A stretch of DNA of 64,000 nucleotides from assembly GCA_963558965.1 (NCBI GenBank), contig CAUWIT010000012.1, forward strand, positions 3,965-67,964, read 5' to 3'. Made by a program: the position numbers and the translations under genes. Positions within the stretch are counted from its first letter, which is position 1, and each line of letters opens with the position of its first letter. The notes beneath the pieces were generated by a model. That model was not told the DNA's origin, did not search any database, and saw only the letters and a program-made list of their open reading frames with translations. Of this stretch, positions 44,416-52,935 are shown piece after piece. The stretch comes from Gallibacter sp963558965. Its GTDB lineage: Bacteria > Bacillota > Clostridia > Peptostreptococcales > Anaerovoracaceae.

Positions 44416-45777
44416 ATGGAAAAGAAAAAAGGCGGTACTGACTTTGTATTTGTCGGTTTAGCACTATTCGCTATGTTCTTTGGAGCAGGTAACCTTATTT
44501 TCCCACCAGAACTAGGTGTTAAATCAGGTCCATTATGGTTCGTAGGTTTCCTATGCTTCCTACTTGCAGACGCAGGTCTTGCAGTTCTAGGTGTAATCGC
44601 AATGGCTAAGGTTGATGGAGATATCAACAACGTTACTGGTACAATGGGTAAAAAAGCTGGTATTATTCTTAATACAGTTGTAATCCTATGTATCGGACCT
44701 GGAGTTGCTATTCCAAGAACAGCAACTGTATCATATGGTCTAGGAGCTGCTCCAGTATTTGGTCTAGCAGCAGATGGTCTACCACTAGCAGTTTACTCAG
44801 TAGTATTCTTTGTAATCGTATTGGCATTAACAATTAAGCCATCAAAGGTAGTAGACATTATCGGTAAGTTCCTAACACCATTCCTAGTAGTTGCATTACT
44901 AGTACTAATCGTAATCGGATTTGTTAAACCAGGTTCAGACATTCAGGCTGCAATTGCAGGATTTGATGCTGCTGGAACTGTTAAATACGGTATCAGCCAG
45001 GGATACCAGACAATGGATGGTATGGCTGCTTTATTCTTCGGAATTATTATTATCAACTCAGTTCGTGCAAACGGACATACTGAAAAGAGCGATACAACTA
45101 GAGAAGTACTAAAATCAAGTGTAATCGCTGGAGTATTATTATTCATCGTATACGGTGGACTAGCTTACTTAGGAGCAACAACTGGACAGCTATGGAAAGC
45201 AGACGTTGCTGCTGAAGCAGTTGACCAGGCAGGTCTAGTAAGTCATATTATCGATCACTTAATGGGATATCCTGGAACAGTTATCTTAGGTATCTCAGTA
45301 CTACTAGCATGTCTAACAACAGCTATTGGTCTAACATCATCAGCTGCTGACTACTTCTCAGGATTTGCAAAAGATGAAACAAAGAGAGAAAAAGTATATC
45401 AGATTGTATGCGTAGTTGTATGTGTTGTATCAGCTCTACTAGCTAACCTAGGTCTAGCAGCAATCTTAAGCATTGCTGCTCCAATTCTAGGATTAGTATA
45501 TCCTGTAGTAGTATTCCTAATGATTGCTGCTCTATTTAGAAAATATCTAAAGAAGAAGGCTGCATATCAGCTAGGTGCTATCGGTGCATTTGTAACAAGC
45601 TTACTATCAGTACTAGCTGCAGACAACGGTGGATTCTTCGGACTTAAAGTAGAAGCATTTAACTTTATTAAGAGCCTTCCACTAGACAGCTACGGATTTA
45701 ACTGGGTAGTTCCTACATTAGTTCTAATGATTATCGGATGCCTAGTACCAAGCAAAGAAATTGAACAGCTTGACTAA
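44416..45777 (+). CDS. brnQ: Branched-chain amino acid transport system II carrier protein
   Basis: A 453-aa, 12-helix Na+ symporter for Leu, Ile and Val. FFGAGNLIFPPELGVKSGP (about residues 23-41), PRTATVSYGLGA (about 98-109) and PSKEIEQLD at the end are typical. Codon use is strongly CTA-biased like nifJ. Its partner, the upstream CoA-transferase, and the vor operon 2.5 kb downstream make branched-chain amino acid fermentation the likely purpose. Confidence 0.96.
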   Translation: MEKKKGGTDFVFVGLALFAMFFGAGNLIFPPELGVKSGPLWFVGFLCFLLADAGLAVLGVIAMAKVDGDINNVTGTMGKKAGIILNTVVILCIGPGVAIPRTATVSYGLGAAPVFGLAADGLPLAVYSVVFFVIVLALTIKPSKVVDIIGKFLTPFLVVALLVLIVIGFVKPGSDIQAAIAGFDAAGTVKYGISQGYQTMDGMAALFFGIIIINSVRANGHTEKSDTTREVLKSSVIAGVLLFIVYGGLAYLGATTGQLWKADVAAEAVDQAGLVSHIIDHLMGYPGTVILGISVLLACLTTAIGLTSSAADYFSGFAKDETKREKVYQIVCVVVCVVSALLANLGLAAILSIAAPILGLVYPVVVFLMIAALFRKYLKKKAAYQLGAIGAFVTSLLSVLAADNGGFFGLKVEAFNFIKSLPLDSYGFNWVVPTLVLMIIGCLVPSKEIEQLD

Positions 45778-45820
45778 TATATAGTTAATCGCAATAAAAC
45801 TTTGAATGAGCAAAACAAAA

Positions 45821-45849
45821 AAAGTCTGACATTTTGTCAGGCTTTTTTT
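45821..45849 (+). terminator. Terminator after brnQ
   Basis: AAAGTCTGAC, ATTTT loop, GTCAGGCTTT then T-run. Confidence 0.8.
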
Positions 45850-45939
45850 AAGTTTATGTGAAGATTTATGTTCGTTTTTGATGAAATTTAACGGTTATGT
45901 GAAGAAAAAATGAACAATTGTGAAGAAATTGTGCATTCC

Positions 45940-45968
45940 TTGACCTGAAGTAAAAATCAATGTATCAT
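45940..45968 (+). promoter_or_regulatory. Promoter of the NlpC/P60 gene
   Basis: TTGACC (45940-45945), 17 bp, TATCAT (45963-45968). Three TGTGAAGA copies lie within 90 bp upstream (first near 45858), perhaps binding sites for a cell-wall regulator; the identity is not known. Confidence 0.6.
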
Positions 45969-45996
45969 AACGTCTGTAAGAAAAAAGGAGATATTT

Positions 45997-47109
45997 ATGG
46001 TTAATTTTGAAAACAAAAATGTTGAAGCGACGGTTAAGGAAGCTTACAACAAAATTAAAAATTTAAGAAAGAGAACAAAGGAACTAATTTGTATCGGTAT
46101 GACAGTTATGATGCTTGGTTCATTTGTTGTATATGATGCAGCTACAGGTGTTGCATACGCATCTGGTAGTAATGGAGATCCTTGCTCAATTATGGCAGGT
46201 ACTCAGGAAATCGCAGTTGTTCAGTCAAGAAGCGATGCTGAAAATGTAATCAAAAACATTAAAGAAGCTTATGGCAAAGACAGCAACTCAACTGCAATGG
46301 TTAGCCCAGCGTTAACTATTCAGGAAAAAGAATATGTAGTTGCAGAGTCTGTAGATGTAATGACTACAGCAGAAGCAACAGAAGAAATTCTTGAAAAAAA
46401 TGAAGGCGATGATCCAATTTTCACAGTTACAGTAACACAACCTGTAGTTACAACTCAGAAAATCAAACAGAAAACTAAAGTTGTAAAAACAGATAGCCTA
46501 AAAAAAGGCAAGAAAAAAGTTGCTAAAAAAGGTAAAGCTGGTGAAAAAATCGTTTTAGGTCAGCAGACATTAGTAAACGGTGAAGTTACTGACTCAACTG
46601 TATATTCAGAAGAAGTTACAGTTAAACCTCAGACTAAAGTTGTTTACAAAGGAACAAAAGTAGAAAAGAAAGAAGAAACAAATAATGATTCTTCTAATTC
46701 AAATAGCTCAAGTTCATCAAGCAACTCATCAAGTTCATCAAGCTCAAGTTCATCAAGCAATGTTAGCTACAATGCATCAAAGAGCAATGGCATTGTTGGA
46801 TATGCACAGGGCTTCCATGGTGTACCATACGTTTACGGTGGATCAACACCAGCAGGATTTGACTGTTCAGGATTTACAAGTTATGTTTACAGAGCATTTG
46901 GCGTAAGCTTACCAAGAACTTCAGGTGCTCAGGCTAGTTGCGGTAGAGCAGTATCAGCAAGCGAAGCTAAACCAGGAGATTTAGTAGTAATGCCAGGACA
47001 TGTTGGTATCTACGCTGGTAATGGCATGATGGTACATGCACCAAGACCTGGAAAGAGCGTTTGTACAGTTCCAATTTGGCAGAGCTGTAGCTTTAGAAGA
47101 CTTGTCTAA
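45997..47109 (+). CDS. Secreted NlpC/P60 peptidoglycan hydrolase with G5-like domain
   Basis: A 370-aa exported enzyme. The N terminus is long and charged before a hydrophobic segment (ICIGMTVMMLGSFVVYDAA, about residues 32-50), then YAS-GSN as a likely cleavage site. Residues about 145-230 form a G5-like domain (TQKIKQKTKVVKTDSLKKGK, then EVTVKPQTKVVYKGTK). A Ser/Asn-only linker of about 35 residues (230-262) follows. The last 105 residues are NlpC/P60: catalytic Cys in FDCSGFTSYVYR, His in GHVGIYAG and third residue in VHAPRPGKSV. It cuts cell-wall stem peptides. SD AAAGGAGA. Confidence 0.93.
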   Translation: MVNFENKNVEATVKEAYNKIKNLRKRTKELICIGMTVMMLGSFVVYDAATGVAYASGSNGDPCSIMAGTQEIAVVQSRSDAENVIKNIKEAYGKDSNSTAMVSPALTIQEKEYVVAESVDVMTTAEATEEILEKNEGDDPIFTVTVTQPVVTTQKIKQKTKVVKTDSLKKGKKKVAKKGKAGEKIVLGQQTLVNGEVTDSTVYSEEVTVKPQTKVVYKGTKVEKKEETNNDSSNSNSSSSSSNSSSSSSSSSSSNVSYNASKSNGIVGYAQGFHGVPYVYGGSTPAGFDCSGFTSYVYRAFGVSLPRTSGAQASCGRAVSASEAKPGDLVVMPGHVGIYAGNGMMVHAPRPGKSVCTVPIWQSCSFRRLV

Positions 47110-47135
47110 TAAAAAAATATGCTATAACGGAAATC

Positions 47136-47169
47136 AAGAGCGTCTATTGAAAAATAGGTGCTCTTTTTT
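47136..47169 (+). terminator. Terminator of the NlpC/P60 gene
   Basis: AAGAGCGTCTATT pairs with AATAGGTGCTCTT via two G-U pairs, then a T-run. Confidence 0.8.
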
Positions 47170-47254
47170 GTTGTTCTATAAATAATTACGCATAAATATA
47201 AAATTTCATTAAAAGAAACTAACTGAAAATATAGAAAAGCAAATAAATTAAAAT

Positions 47255-47301
47255 AAATACCGACTGATTGACTTGAGGAGGGCGTCTTTCAATCGGTATT
47301 T
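47255..47301 (-). terminator. Hairpin at the end of the XRE gene
   Basis: On the minus strand AAATACCGATTGA pairs with TCAATCAGTCGGTATTT (4-nt bulge), followed by ATTTTAATTTATTT. Likely terminator of the XRE regulator; the loop contains CCCTCC. Confidence 0.55.
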
Positions 47302-47303
47302 AC

Positions 47304-48041
47304 CTATTTTATATCTAACGTTGTGTAGTTTTCTGATCCAACAATCATCATATTAAATTGCTTGTACTGTTTTAACTCTTCTTTTGAAATATTTACAACC
47401 TTGTTAAATATTTCGTTTTCTTCAAGGATATATCTTGAAACGATTGTTTTAATTGCAACCGGTGAAAAAATTGGAGGATTACCTATGCCTGTAAGCAGTC
47501 CAATTGCAGGGATACCACGTTGCATTGGATTCATCAACAGTAAATGAATTTTTTCGGATTTGTTAGTCTGGTTTATGAAGGTTGCGTGTGAAGTAGCATC
47601 AAAGCTTTCGAGCACGCCATTGTAAATATTGTCGCAATTATCTATATCGTCAAAGTCGTTTACACCCTTATACAAAATTGCGTCAGCGCTGTTAGTTTTT
47701 TCCTGATTAGGAGTAAGCTGCAAAACAGACTTAGTTAATTTTTTGTTGCGACCATCGTAAAAGTACATATAGTATTGAGAATGGTCGAAGTATGAGTTGT
47801 TAAGTACTATTGTCTTGTTAGTTTTTGGCGACTTATAGTTTATGAGATGAGTCAAATCCATATCTAAAGCTTCAGATATATCAAGCAGTGTATCGATATC
47901 AATAGAAATAGATCCATTTTCGTATTTTGATAAAGTAGCTTTACTCTTGTTTATCATCTTAGAAAATTCCTCAATTGTATAACCTTTTCTTTTTCTACTA
48001 TTTCGTATTCGCTGTCCAACATATTGTGTGATTTTGCTCAT
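47304..48041 (-). CDS. XRE family transcriptional regulator
   Basis: A 245-aa protein. Residues 1-65 are a Cro/CI-type HTH (RIRNSRKRKGYTIEEFSKMI, then NKSKATLSKYENGSISIDI). The remaining 180 residues form a domain I do not recognise, with short alternating strands and no Cys; it may sense a ligand. It is divergent from vorDABC, with a 286-nt gap carrying small palindromes, so it may control that operon or itself. SD GGGAGGTAAT before ATG. Confidence 0.88.
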   Translation of the reverse strand: MSKITQYVGQRIRNSRKRKGYTIEEFSKMINKSKATLSKYENGSISIDIDTLLDISEALDMDLTHLINYKSPKTNKTIVLNNSYFDHSQYYMYFYDGRNKKLTKSVLQLTPNQEKTNSADAILYKGVNDFDDIDNCDNIYNGVLESFDATSHATFINQTNKSEKIHLLLMNPMQRGIPAIGLLTGIGNPPIFSPVAIKTIVSRYILEENEIFNKVVNISKEELKQYKQFNMMIVGSENYTTLDIK

Positions 48042-48094
48042 TAAAATATTACCTCCCTTAGCCTATTTTACTCTGAAATATTTGTGTTAGTCAA

Positions 48095-48131
48095 TGAAAA
48101 GTTTCATCAAAAGGGAAAAATCTATAGATTT
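48095..48131. promoter_or_regulatory. Candidate operators between the XRE gene and vor operon
   Basis: TGAAA-AG-TTTCA (48095-48106) and the perfect 14-bp palindrome AAATCTATAGATTT (48118-48131), both in the divergent intergenic region close to the XRE start. Binding by XRE is inference. Confidence 0.35.
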
Positions 48132-48327
48132 TAGCAAAAAAACTAATAAAATATTTAAAAATCGCAAAAATAGCTATAAAAGTTTCGTTTAATTAGCACT
48201 AGTTATTAAATAAGATATTAATATGAAACCGATAGTATTTGGTTTTAAGCATAAAATAAGGTAAAATTATAGATATAAATAAATATGTCTTACATTGCTA
48301 AATTTTAAAGAAAAGGATGTGAATCAA

Positions 48328-48549
48328 TTGGCAAAAGGAAAACTAACAATTAGAGCAGACAGATGTAAGGGTTGCGAACTTTGCGTATCTGTTTGTCCAA
48401 AAAACATTTTGGCTTTAGAAGAAGTTAAAGTAAACAAGAAGGGATATCACAACGTATACGTTACAAATCCAGATGAATGTATCGCTTGTGCTAGCTGTGC
48501 GCTAATGTGTCCTGATGGAATTATCAATGTTTATAAGGAGGAAGCGTAA
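48328..48549 (+). CDS. vorD: 2-oxoacid:ferredoxin oxidoreductase, ferredoxin (delta) subunit
   Basis: A 73-aa protein with two [4Fe-4S] motifs: CKGCELCVSVCP (about residues 13-24) and CIACASCALMCP (about 51-62). It passes electrons from the TPP subunit to free ferredoxin. TTG 48328 is chosen because it gives MAKGKLTIRADRC, the family start, after SD AAAGGATG; TTG 48295 lies further up with no SD. Two nt before the alpha subunit gene. Confidence 0.92.
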   Translation: MAKGKLTIRADRCKGCELCVSVCPKNILALEEVKVNKKGYHNVYVTNPDECIACASCALMCPDGIINVYKEEA

Positions 48550-48551
48550 AG

Positions 48552-49628
48552 ATGAGTGAAAAACAGTTATTGAAGGGCAATGAAGCTTTTGCTATGGCTG
48601 CTATCAATGCAGGCTGCAGATACTACTTTGGATACCCTATTACACCACAGAACGAAGTACCTGAATACATGTCAAGAGAACTAAAAAATGCTGGTGGAGC
48701 ATTTATCCAGGCTGAAAGTGAATTAGCTGCTGTAAACATGGCTTACGGTGCAGCTGCTGCAGGCGGAAGAGTACTACTATCATCATCTTCTCCTGGTATC
48801 GCTCTAATGCAGGAATCAATTGGTCTACTTGCTTCAGTTGAAATGCCAGTAGTAATTATCAACGTAATGAGAGGTGGCCCTGGTATCGGTTCAATCCAGC
48901 CTTCACAGGCAGACTACGACCAGGTAACAATCGGCGGAAGTAACGGTGACTACAGAACAATCGTTTTCGCTCCATCTTCAATCCAGGAAGCTTGCGACAT
49001 GATCTACAAAGCTTTCGACGTAGCTGAAGAATACAGAAACCCAGTTATCATCTGTGCAGACGGTATGATTGGTCAGATGATGGAACCTGTAGTACTACCT
49101 GAACCAAAAGAACCTATCATGGGAGAAGCTATCAGAGAAGCTAAACCTTGGGCTCTAACAGGTCACAAATTTGAAAGAGAAAGACATGCTCTAAACTCAG
49201 TATGGTTACAGCATGAACTATTAGAAGAATACATCGACCAGTACTGGCCTAAATATGAAAAGGCTGAACAGGTTCTTCAGGATTGGGAAGAATACAAAAT
49301 GGATGATGCAGAAGTAGTATACGTTTCATACGGTACAACTTCAAGAATCGCTAAAGAAGCTATCGATACACTAAGAGCTGAAGGCGTTAAAGTTGGTTTA
49401 ATCAGACCTAAAACTTTATGGCCATTCCCAGTTAAAGCATTCGAAAAACTAGGCGATAATGTTAAGCATATCATTTCAGTTGAACTTTCAAAGGGACAGT
49501 TAATCAGAGACGTAAAACTAGCTACAAACGGCAAATGGCCTGTATCTCTAATCAATAGATACGGTGGCGTTTTATTAGACCCTGATGAAGTTGTTGAAAG
49601 AACTAAGGAAATTTTGGAGGTGAAATAA
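48552..49628 (+). CDS. vorB: 2-oxoacid:ferredoxin oxidoreductase, alpha subunit (VorB/KorA)
   Basis: A 358-aa subunit with the pyrimidine-binding domain of TPP-dependent 2-oxoacid oxidoreductases. KGNEAFAMAAINAGCRYYFG, YPITPQNEVPEYMS, then QAESELAAVNMAYGAAAAGG and MRGGPGIGSIQPSQADYDQ are family blocks; the C-terminal transketolase-like part reads GLIRPKTLWPFPVKAF. Length and partners fit the four-subunit VOR/KOR type. Substrates are branched 2-oxoacids or 2-oxoglutarate; the context of BrnQ favours the former. Confidence 0.94.
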   Translation: MSEKQLLKGNEAFAMAAINAGCRYYFGYPITPQNEVPEYMSRELKNAGGAFIQAESELAAVNMAYGAAAAGGRVLLSSSSPGIALMQESIGLLASVEMPVVIINVMRGGPGIGSIQPSQADYDQVTIGGSNGDYRTIVFAPSSIQEACDMIYKAFDVAEEYRNPVIICADGMIGQMMEPVVLPEPKEPIMGEAIREAKPWALTGHKFERERHALNSVWLQHELLEEYIDQYWPKYEKAEQVLQDWEEYKMDDAEVVYVSYGTTSRIAKEAIDTLRAEGVKVGLIRPKTLWPFPVKAFEKLGDNVKHIISVELSKGQLIRDVKLATNGKWPVSLINRYGGVLLDPDEVVERTKEILEVK

Positions 49629-50378
49629 GTGAAACCAGTATTTGAATACACAGAAGGTATGCGTGAAAAAGAACTACATTACTGCCCAGGATGTACTCAT
49701 GGTATTGCGCATAGACTTATTATGGAAGTTTTAGATGAAAAAGGCGTTTTAGGAGATACAATCGGTGTATCACCAGTAGGATGTTCAATCGTTGCTCACC
49801 AGTACATGAACATCGATATGATGGAATCTCCACACGGAAGAGCACCAGCTGTAGCATCAGGTATTAGAAGAGTTCACCCTGACAAATATGTATTTACATA
49901 CCAGGGAGACGGAGACCTTGCTTCAATCGGTACTGGAGAAATTATCCATGCTGCTGAAAGAGGAGAAAAATTCTGTACTTTCTTCATTAACAACGCTATT
50001 TACGGTATGACAGGTGGACAGATGGCTCCAACAACTCTAGTTGGACAGACTGCTACTACTTGCGTAGGCGGAAGAGATCCTAAACAGGCTGGTTTCCCTC
50101 TAAGAATGGCTGAAATCATTTCTCAGATCGATGGTGCTGTATATGTAGAAAGAGTTACTGTTTCAACTCCTGCAGACATCAGAAAAGCTAAGAAAGCTAT
50201 TGAACATGCATTTGAAATTCAGGAAAAGAAACTAGGATTTGCTTTTGTTGAAATCCTATCAACTTGTCCAACAAACTGGGGTCTAACTCCAACAGATGCA
50301 ATCAAATGGTTAAGAGAAAACATGATTCCTTACTATCCAGTAAAGAAATTTAAGGACGTTGAGGAGGTAGAAAAATAA
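49629..50378 (+). CDS. vorA: 2-oxoacid:ferredoxin oxidoreductase, TPP-binding beta subunit
   Basis: A 249-aa subunit binding TPP and a [4Fe-4S] cluster. YCPGCTHGIAHRLI (about residues 18-31), SPVGCSIVAHQYMNID, GDGDLASIGTGEIIHAAERG (about 96-115; the GDG TPP motif) and FFINNAIYGMTGGQMAPTT are typical. GTG 49629 is used; SD GGAGG overlaps the end of the alpha gene. Stop overlaps the gamma start (TAATG). Confidence 0.94.
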   Translation: MKPVFEYTEGMREKELHYCPGCTHGIAHRLIMEVLDEKGVLGDTIGVSPVGCSIVAHQYMNIDMMESPHGRAPAVASGIRRVHPDKYVFTYQGDGDLASIGTGEIIHAAERGEKFCTFFINNAIYGMTGGQMAPTTLVGQTATTCVGGRDPKQAGFPLRMAEIISQIDGAVYVERVTVSTPADIRKAKKAIEHAFEIQEKKLGFAFVEILSTCPTNWGLTPTDAIKWLRENMIPYYPVKKFKDVEEVEK

Positions 50379-50917
50379 TGGCAGACGTAAAGAAAATATT
50401 TATCGCTGGTTTCGGTGGCCAGGGCGTACTATTAATTGGTAAACTATTATCAAAAGGCGCAATGATGGAAAATCATGAAGTAACATGGATGCCATCATAC
50501 GGTCCTGAAATGAGAGGAGGTACAGCTAACTGTACAGTATGTATCTCAGATGAGCCAATTGCTTCTCCTTACGTATTAACAGATTACGATGTACTAATCG
50601 TAATGAACGGACCATCATTAGAAAAATTCGAAGCTGGTCTAAAACCAGGTGGAGACTTATTTATCAACACATCAATCGTAGATATTGAACCAACAAGAAC
50701 TGATATCAATATTTACAAAGTTGACTGTAACAAGATTGCAGAAAACGAACTAGGCAATGGTAAAGCATCTAACATGGTAATGCTTGGAGCTATCATCAGA
50801 AAAACAGGCGTTATTGGTCTAGATATTATGAAAGACGTATTTGAACATGAATTTACAGGAAAGAAAGCTAAGCTTATTCCTACAAACCTAAAAGCTCTAG
50901 AAGCTTGGAACGACTAA
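50378..50917 (+). CDS. vorC: 2-oxoacid:ferredoxin oxidoreductase, gamma subunit
   Basis: A 179-aa subunit. IFIAGFGGQGVLLIGKLLSK (about residues 6-25) is the CoA-domain start; WMPSYGPEMRGGTANCTV (about 37-54) is diagnostic. Completes the delta-alpha-beta-gamma order usual for VOR/KOR. SD GAGGAGG. Confidence 0.94.
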   Translation: MADVKKIFIAGFGGQGVLLIGKLLSKGAMMENHEVTWMPSYGPEMRGGTANCTVCISDEPIASPYVLTDYDVLIVMNGPSLEKFEAGLKPGGDLFINTSIVDIEPTRTDINIYKVDCNKIAENELGNGKASNMVMLGAIIRKTGVIGLDIMKDVFEHEFTGKKAKLIPTNLKALEAWND

Positions 50918-50942
50918 TAAATACTAAGGAGAAATTTTCTAT

Positions 50943-51617
50943 ATGAAAAGAATTAGAATTATAACCGGTCATTATGGCAGCGGTAAAAGTGAGTTATCTG
51001 TAAATATGGTAACTAAGTTAAAGGAAGATTATGACAAGGTAGCTATTGTGGATCTTGACATTGCAAATCCGTACTTTAGAAGCCGTGAAAAGCAAGATGC
51101 TATGGAAGATATGGGTATTAAGGTATACCATAATTCATTTGGATATGATATTACTCAGGACTTGCCAGCATTGTCAGCTGCAATCAGAGAACCACTTGAA
51201 AACAAGGACTTTTCAGTAATTGTTGACGCTGGTGGCGATGATTCTGGGGCGCGTGTTCTAAATCAGTTCAGAAAATATTTTCTAGGTGATGATTGTGAAA
51301 TGGTATTTGTAATCAACGCAAACAGAAGAGAAACATCTACTGTTGAAGGTTGTCTTGAACACTTGGATAGAATTCAAATGGAAACAGGACTACAGGTTGA
51401 TGCTATTATCAATAACACACATTTATTGTCAGAAACTACAGCAGAGGATATCAAAAAGGGCTATGCTCTTGCAACAGAGGTTGGTAAAATCCTGGATATC
51501 CCTGTGATAGCTTCTTACTGTAATGAAAAAATTCTAAAAAATATAAAAGATGAAGATTTAGATGGAATCGAAGTGACTCCTATCAGTCTATTTTTGAGAC
51601 CATCTTGGCTTCAATAA
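50943..51617 (+). CDS. P-loop NTPase (MinD/CobQ-like) in the vor operon
   Basis: A 224-aa protein with Walker A ITGHYGSGKSELSVN (about residues 6-20), a switch-like AIVDLDIANPYFRSREKQ (about 33-50) and VIVDAGGDDSGAR (about 89-101, Walker B region). It resembles the SIMIBI class (MinD, CooC, nucleotide-dependent cluster or metallocentre assembly), lacking membrane or Cys motifs. Between vorC and the aminotransferase, 25 and 16 nt from them, it is part of the operon. A maturation or Fe-S loading role for the oxidoreductase is a plausible guess. Confidence 0.82.
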   Translation: MKRIRIITGHYGSGKSELSVNMVTKLKEDYDKVAIVDLDIANPYFRSREKQDAMEDMGIKVYHNSFGYDITQDLPALSAAIREPLENKDFSVIVDAGGDDSGARVLNQFRKYFLGDDCEMVFVINANRRETSTVEGCLEHLDRIQMETGLQVDAIINNTHLLSETTAEDIKKGYALATEVGKILDIPVIASYCNEKILKNIKDEDLDGIEVTPISLFLRPSWLQ

Positions 51618-51633
51618 ACGGAGGAAAACAACA

Positions 51634-52818
51634 ATGATTAAATTTGCATCAAGAATGAACCAGCTAAAAGCTTCAGCTATTAGAGAACTTCTTGCATTAA
51701 CAGCTAAACCTGAAATCATTTCATTCGCAGGCGGACTACCAGCTCCAGAACTATTCCCTGTAGAACAGATGGCTCAGGCTGCTCAGGCAGTTATGGAAGA
51801 AAACGGACAGGCTGCTCTTCAGTATTCTTCAACTGAAGGTTACCTACCACTAAGACAGCAGATCGTTGACAGAATGGCTGCTAAAAACAACATCCACACA
51901 ACTGTTGATAACATTATCGTAACAAGTGGTTCTCAGCAGGGTCTAGACTTCTCAGGAAGAATTTTCCTAGATAAGGACGATGTAGTTCTAATCGAAAGCC
52001 CATCATACCTTGGAGCTCTTAACGCATTCAAAGCAAATGAACCAAGATTTATCGAAGTTCCAACAGATGAAGGCGGAATGATCATGGAAGAACTAGAAAA
52101 GATTCTTGAAAAAGAAGACAAAGTTAAAATGATCTACGTAATTCCTGACTTCCAGAACCCATCATCAAGAACATGGAGCCTAGAAAGAAGACAGAAATTC
52201 ATGGAAATCATCAACAGATATGAAATTCCAGTAATCGAAGACAACCCTTACGGTGAACTAAGATTTGAAGGCGAAGCTCAGCCAGCTCTAAAATCTCTAG
52301 ATACTAAAGGTCTAGTTGTATTCCTAGGAACATTCTCAAAGATCCTAGCTCCTGGTTACAGACTTGGATGGATCTGCGCTGAAGGCGAAATCCTAGAAAA
52401 ATACAACTTCATCGCTCAGGCTGCTTCACTACAGGCTTCAACAATCGGTCAGATGGAAACTTCAAAATTCATCGAAATGTTCGACCTAGACGCTCACGTA
52501 GCTAAGATCGTTGAAGTATATGGTAAGAGAAGAGACCTAATGTACAACACAATGAAGGAAGAATTCCCTGAAGAAGTTAAATTCGCAAAACCAACAGGCG
52601 GACTATTCCTATGGGTTGAACTACCTGAATACATGAACGCAGCTGAACTAGCTCAGGAATGTCTAAAAGAAAATGTTGCTTACGTTCCAGGTGAAGGATT
52701 CTATCCAGATGGAAACACTAAGAACACTTTCAGAATGAACTACTCATGCATGCCTGAAGATAAGATCGTTGAAGGTATCAAGAGACTAGCTAAAGTAATC
52801 AAAGCTAACATGAAATAG
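51634..52818 (+). CDS. PLP-dependent aminotransferase, class I (MocR/LysN-like)
   Basis: A 394-aa fold-type I aminotransferase without the HTH of MocR proteins. SFAGGLPAPELFPVEQM (about residues 30-46), SGSQQGLDFSGRIFLDKDDV (about 93-112), IPDFQNPSSRTWSLERRQKF (about 170-189), PLP Lys in GTFSKILAPGYRLGW (about 230-244) and the C-terminal FRMNYSCM (Arg for the substrate carboxylate). It converts amino acids to the 2-oxoacids used by Vor. CTA/CAG codon bias signals high expression. SD CGGAGGAAA. Confidence 0.92.
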   Translation: MIKFASRMNQLKASAIRELLALTAKPEIISFAGGLPAPELFPVEQMAQAAQAVMEENGQAALQYSSTEGYLPLRQQIVDRMAAKNNIHTTVDNIIVTSGSQQGLDFSGRIFLDKDDVVLIESPSYLGALNAFKANEPRFIEVPTDEGGMIMEELEKILEKEDKVKMIYVIPDFQNPSSRTWSLERRQKFMEIINRYEIPVIEDNPYGELRFEGEAQPALKSLDTKGLVVFLGTFSKILAPGYRLGWICAEGEILEKYNFIAQAASLQASTIGQMETSKFIEMFDLDAHVAKIVEVYGKRRDLMYNTMKEEFPEEVKFAKPTGGLFLWVELPEYMNAAELAQECLKENVAYVPGEGFYPDGNTKNTFRMNYSCMPEDKIVEGIKRLAKVIKANMK

Positions 52819-52841
52819 GATTAAATACTATAAGTATTTGA

Positions 52842-52871
52842 AGAGAGCAGAATTTTCTGCTCTCTTTTTTT
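52842..52871 (+). terminator. Terminator of the vor-aminotransferase operon
   Basis: AGAGAGCAGAA, TT loop, TTCTGCTCTCT, then seven T; a very strong intrinsic terminator. Confidence 0.88.
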
Positions 52872-52880
52872 GTGCAGATA

Positions 52881-52923
52881 TTGACTACTGTTATATACTG
52901 TTATATACTGTTTATAGAACAGT
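52881..52923 (+). promoter_or_regulatory. Promoter and repeated operator of the GntR-ABC operon
   Basis: TTGACT (52881-52886), 17 bp, TATACT as -10. Superimposed are direct repeats ACTGTTATAT (52887-52896, 52897-52906, and ACTGTTTATA 52907-52916) spaced one helical turn apart, and ACTGTT-N5-AACAGT (52907-52923) as inverted repeat. Well placed for autoregulation by the GntR protein encoded next. Confidence 0.7.
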
Positions 52924-52935
52924 GGAGGAAAGCTA

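Noticed and set aside
46685..46906. A plus-strand ORF rich in His, Gln and Val inside the NlpC/P60 gene
   Set aside because: It is the shifted reading of the Ser-linker codons of a confidently identified gene.
50943..51617. ParA-type partition protein, suggesting a plasmid or phage
   Set aside because: It lies within a metabolic operon, with no parB, replication gene or parS-like repeats nearby.
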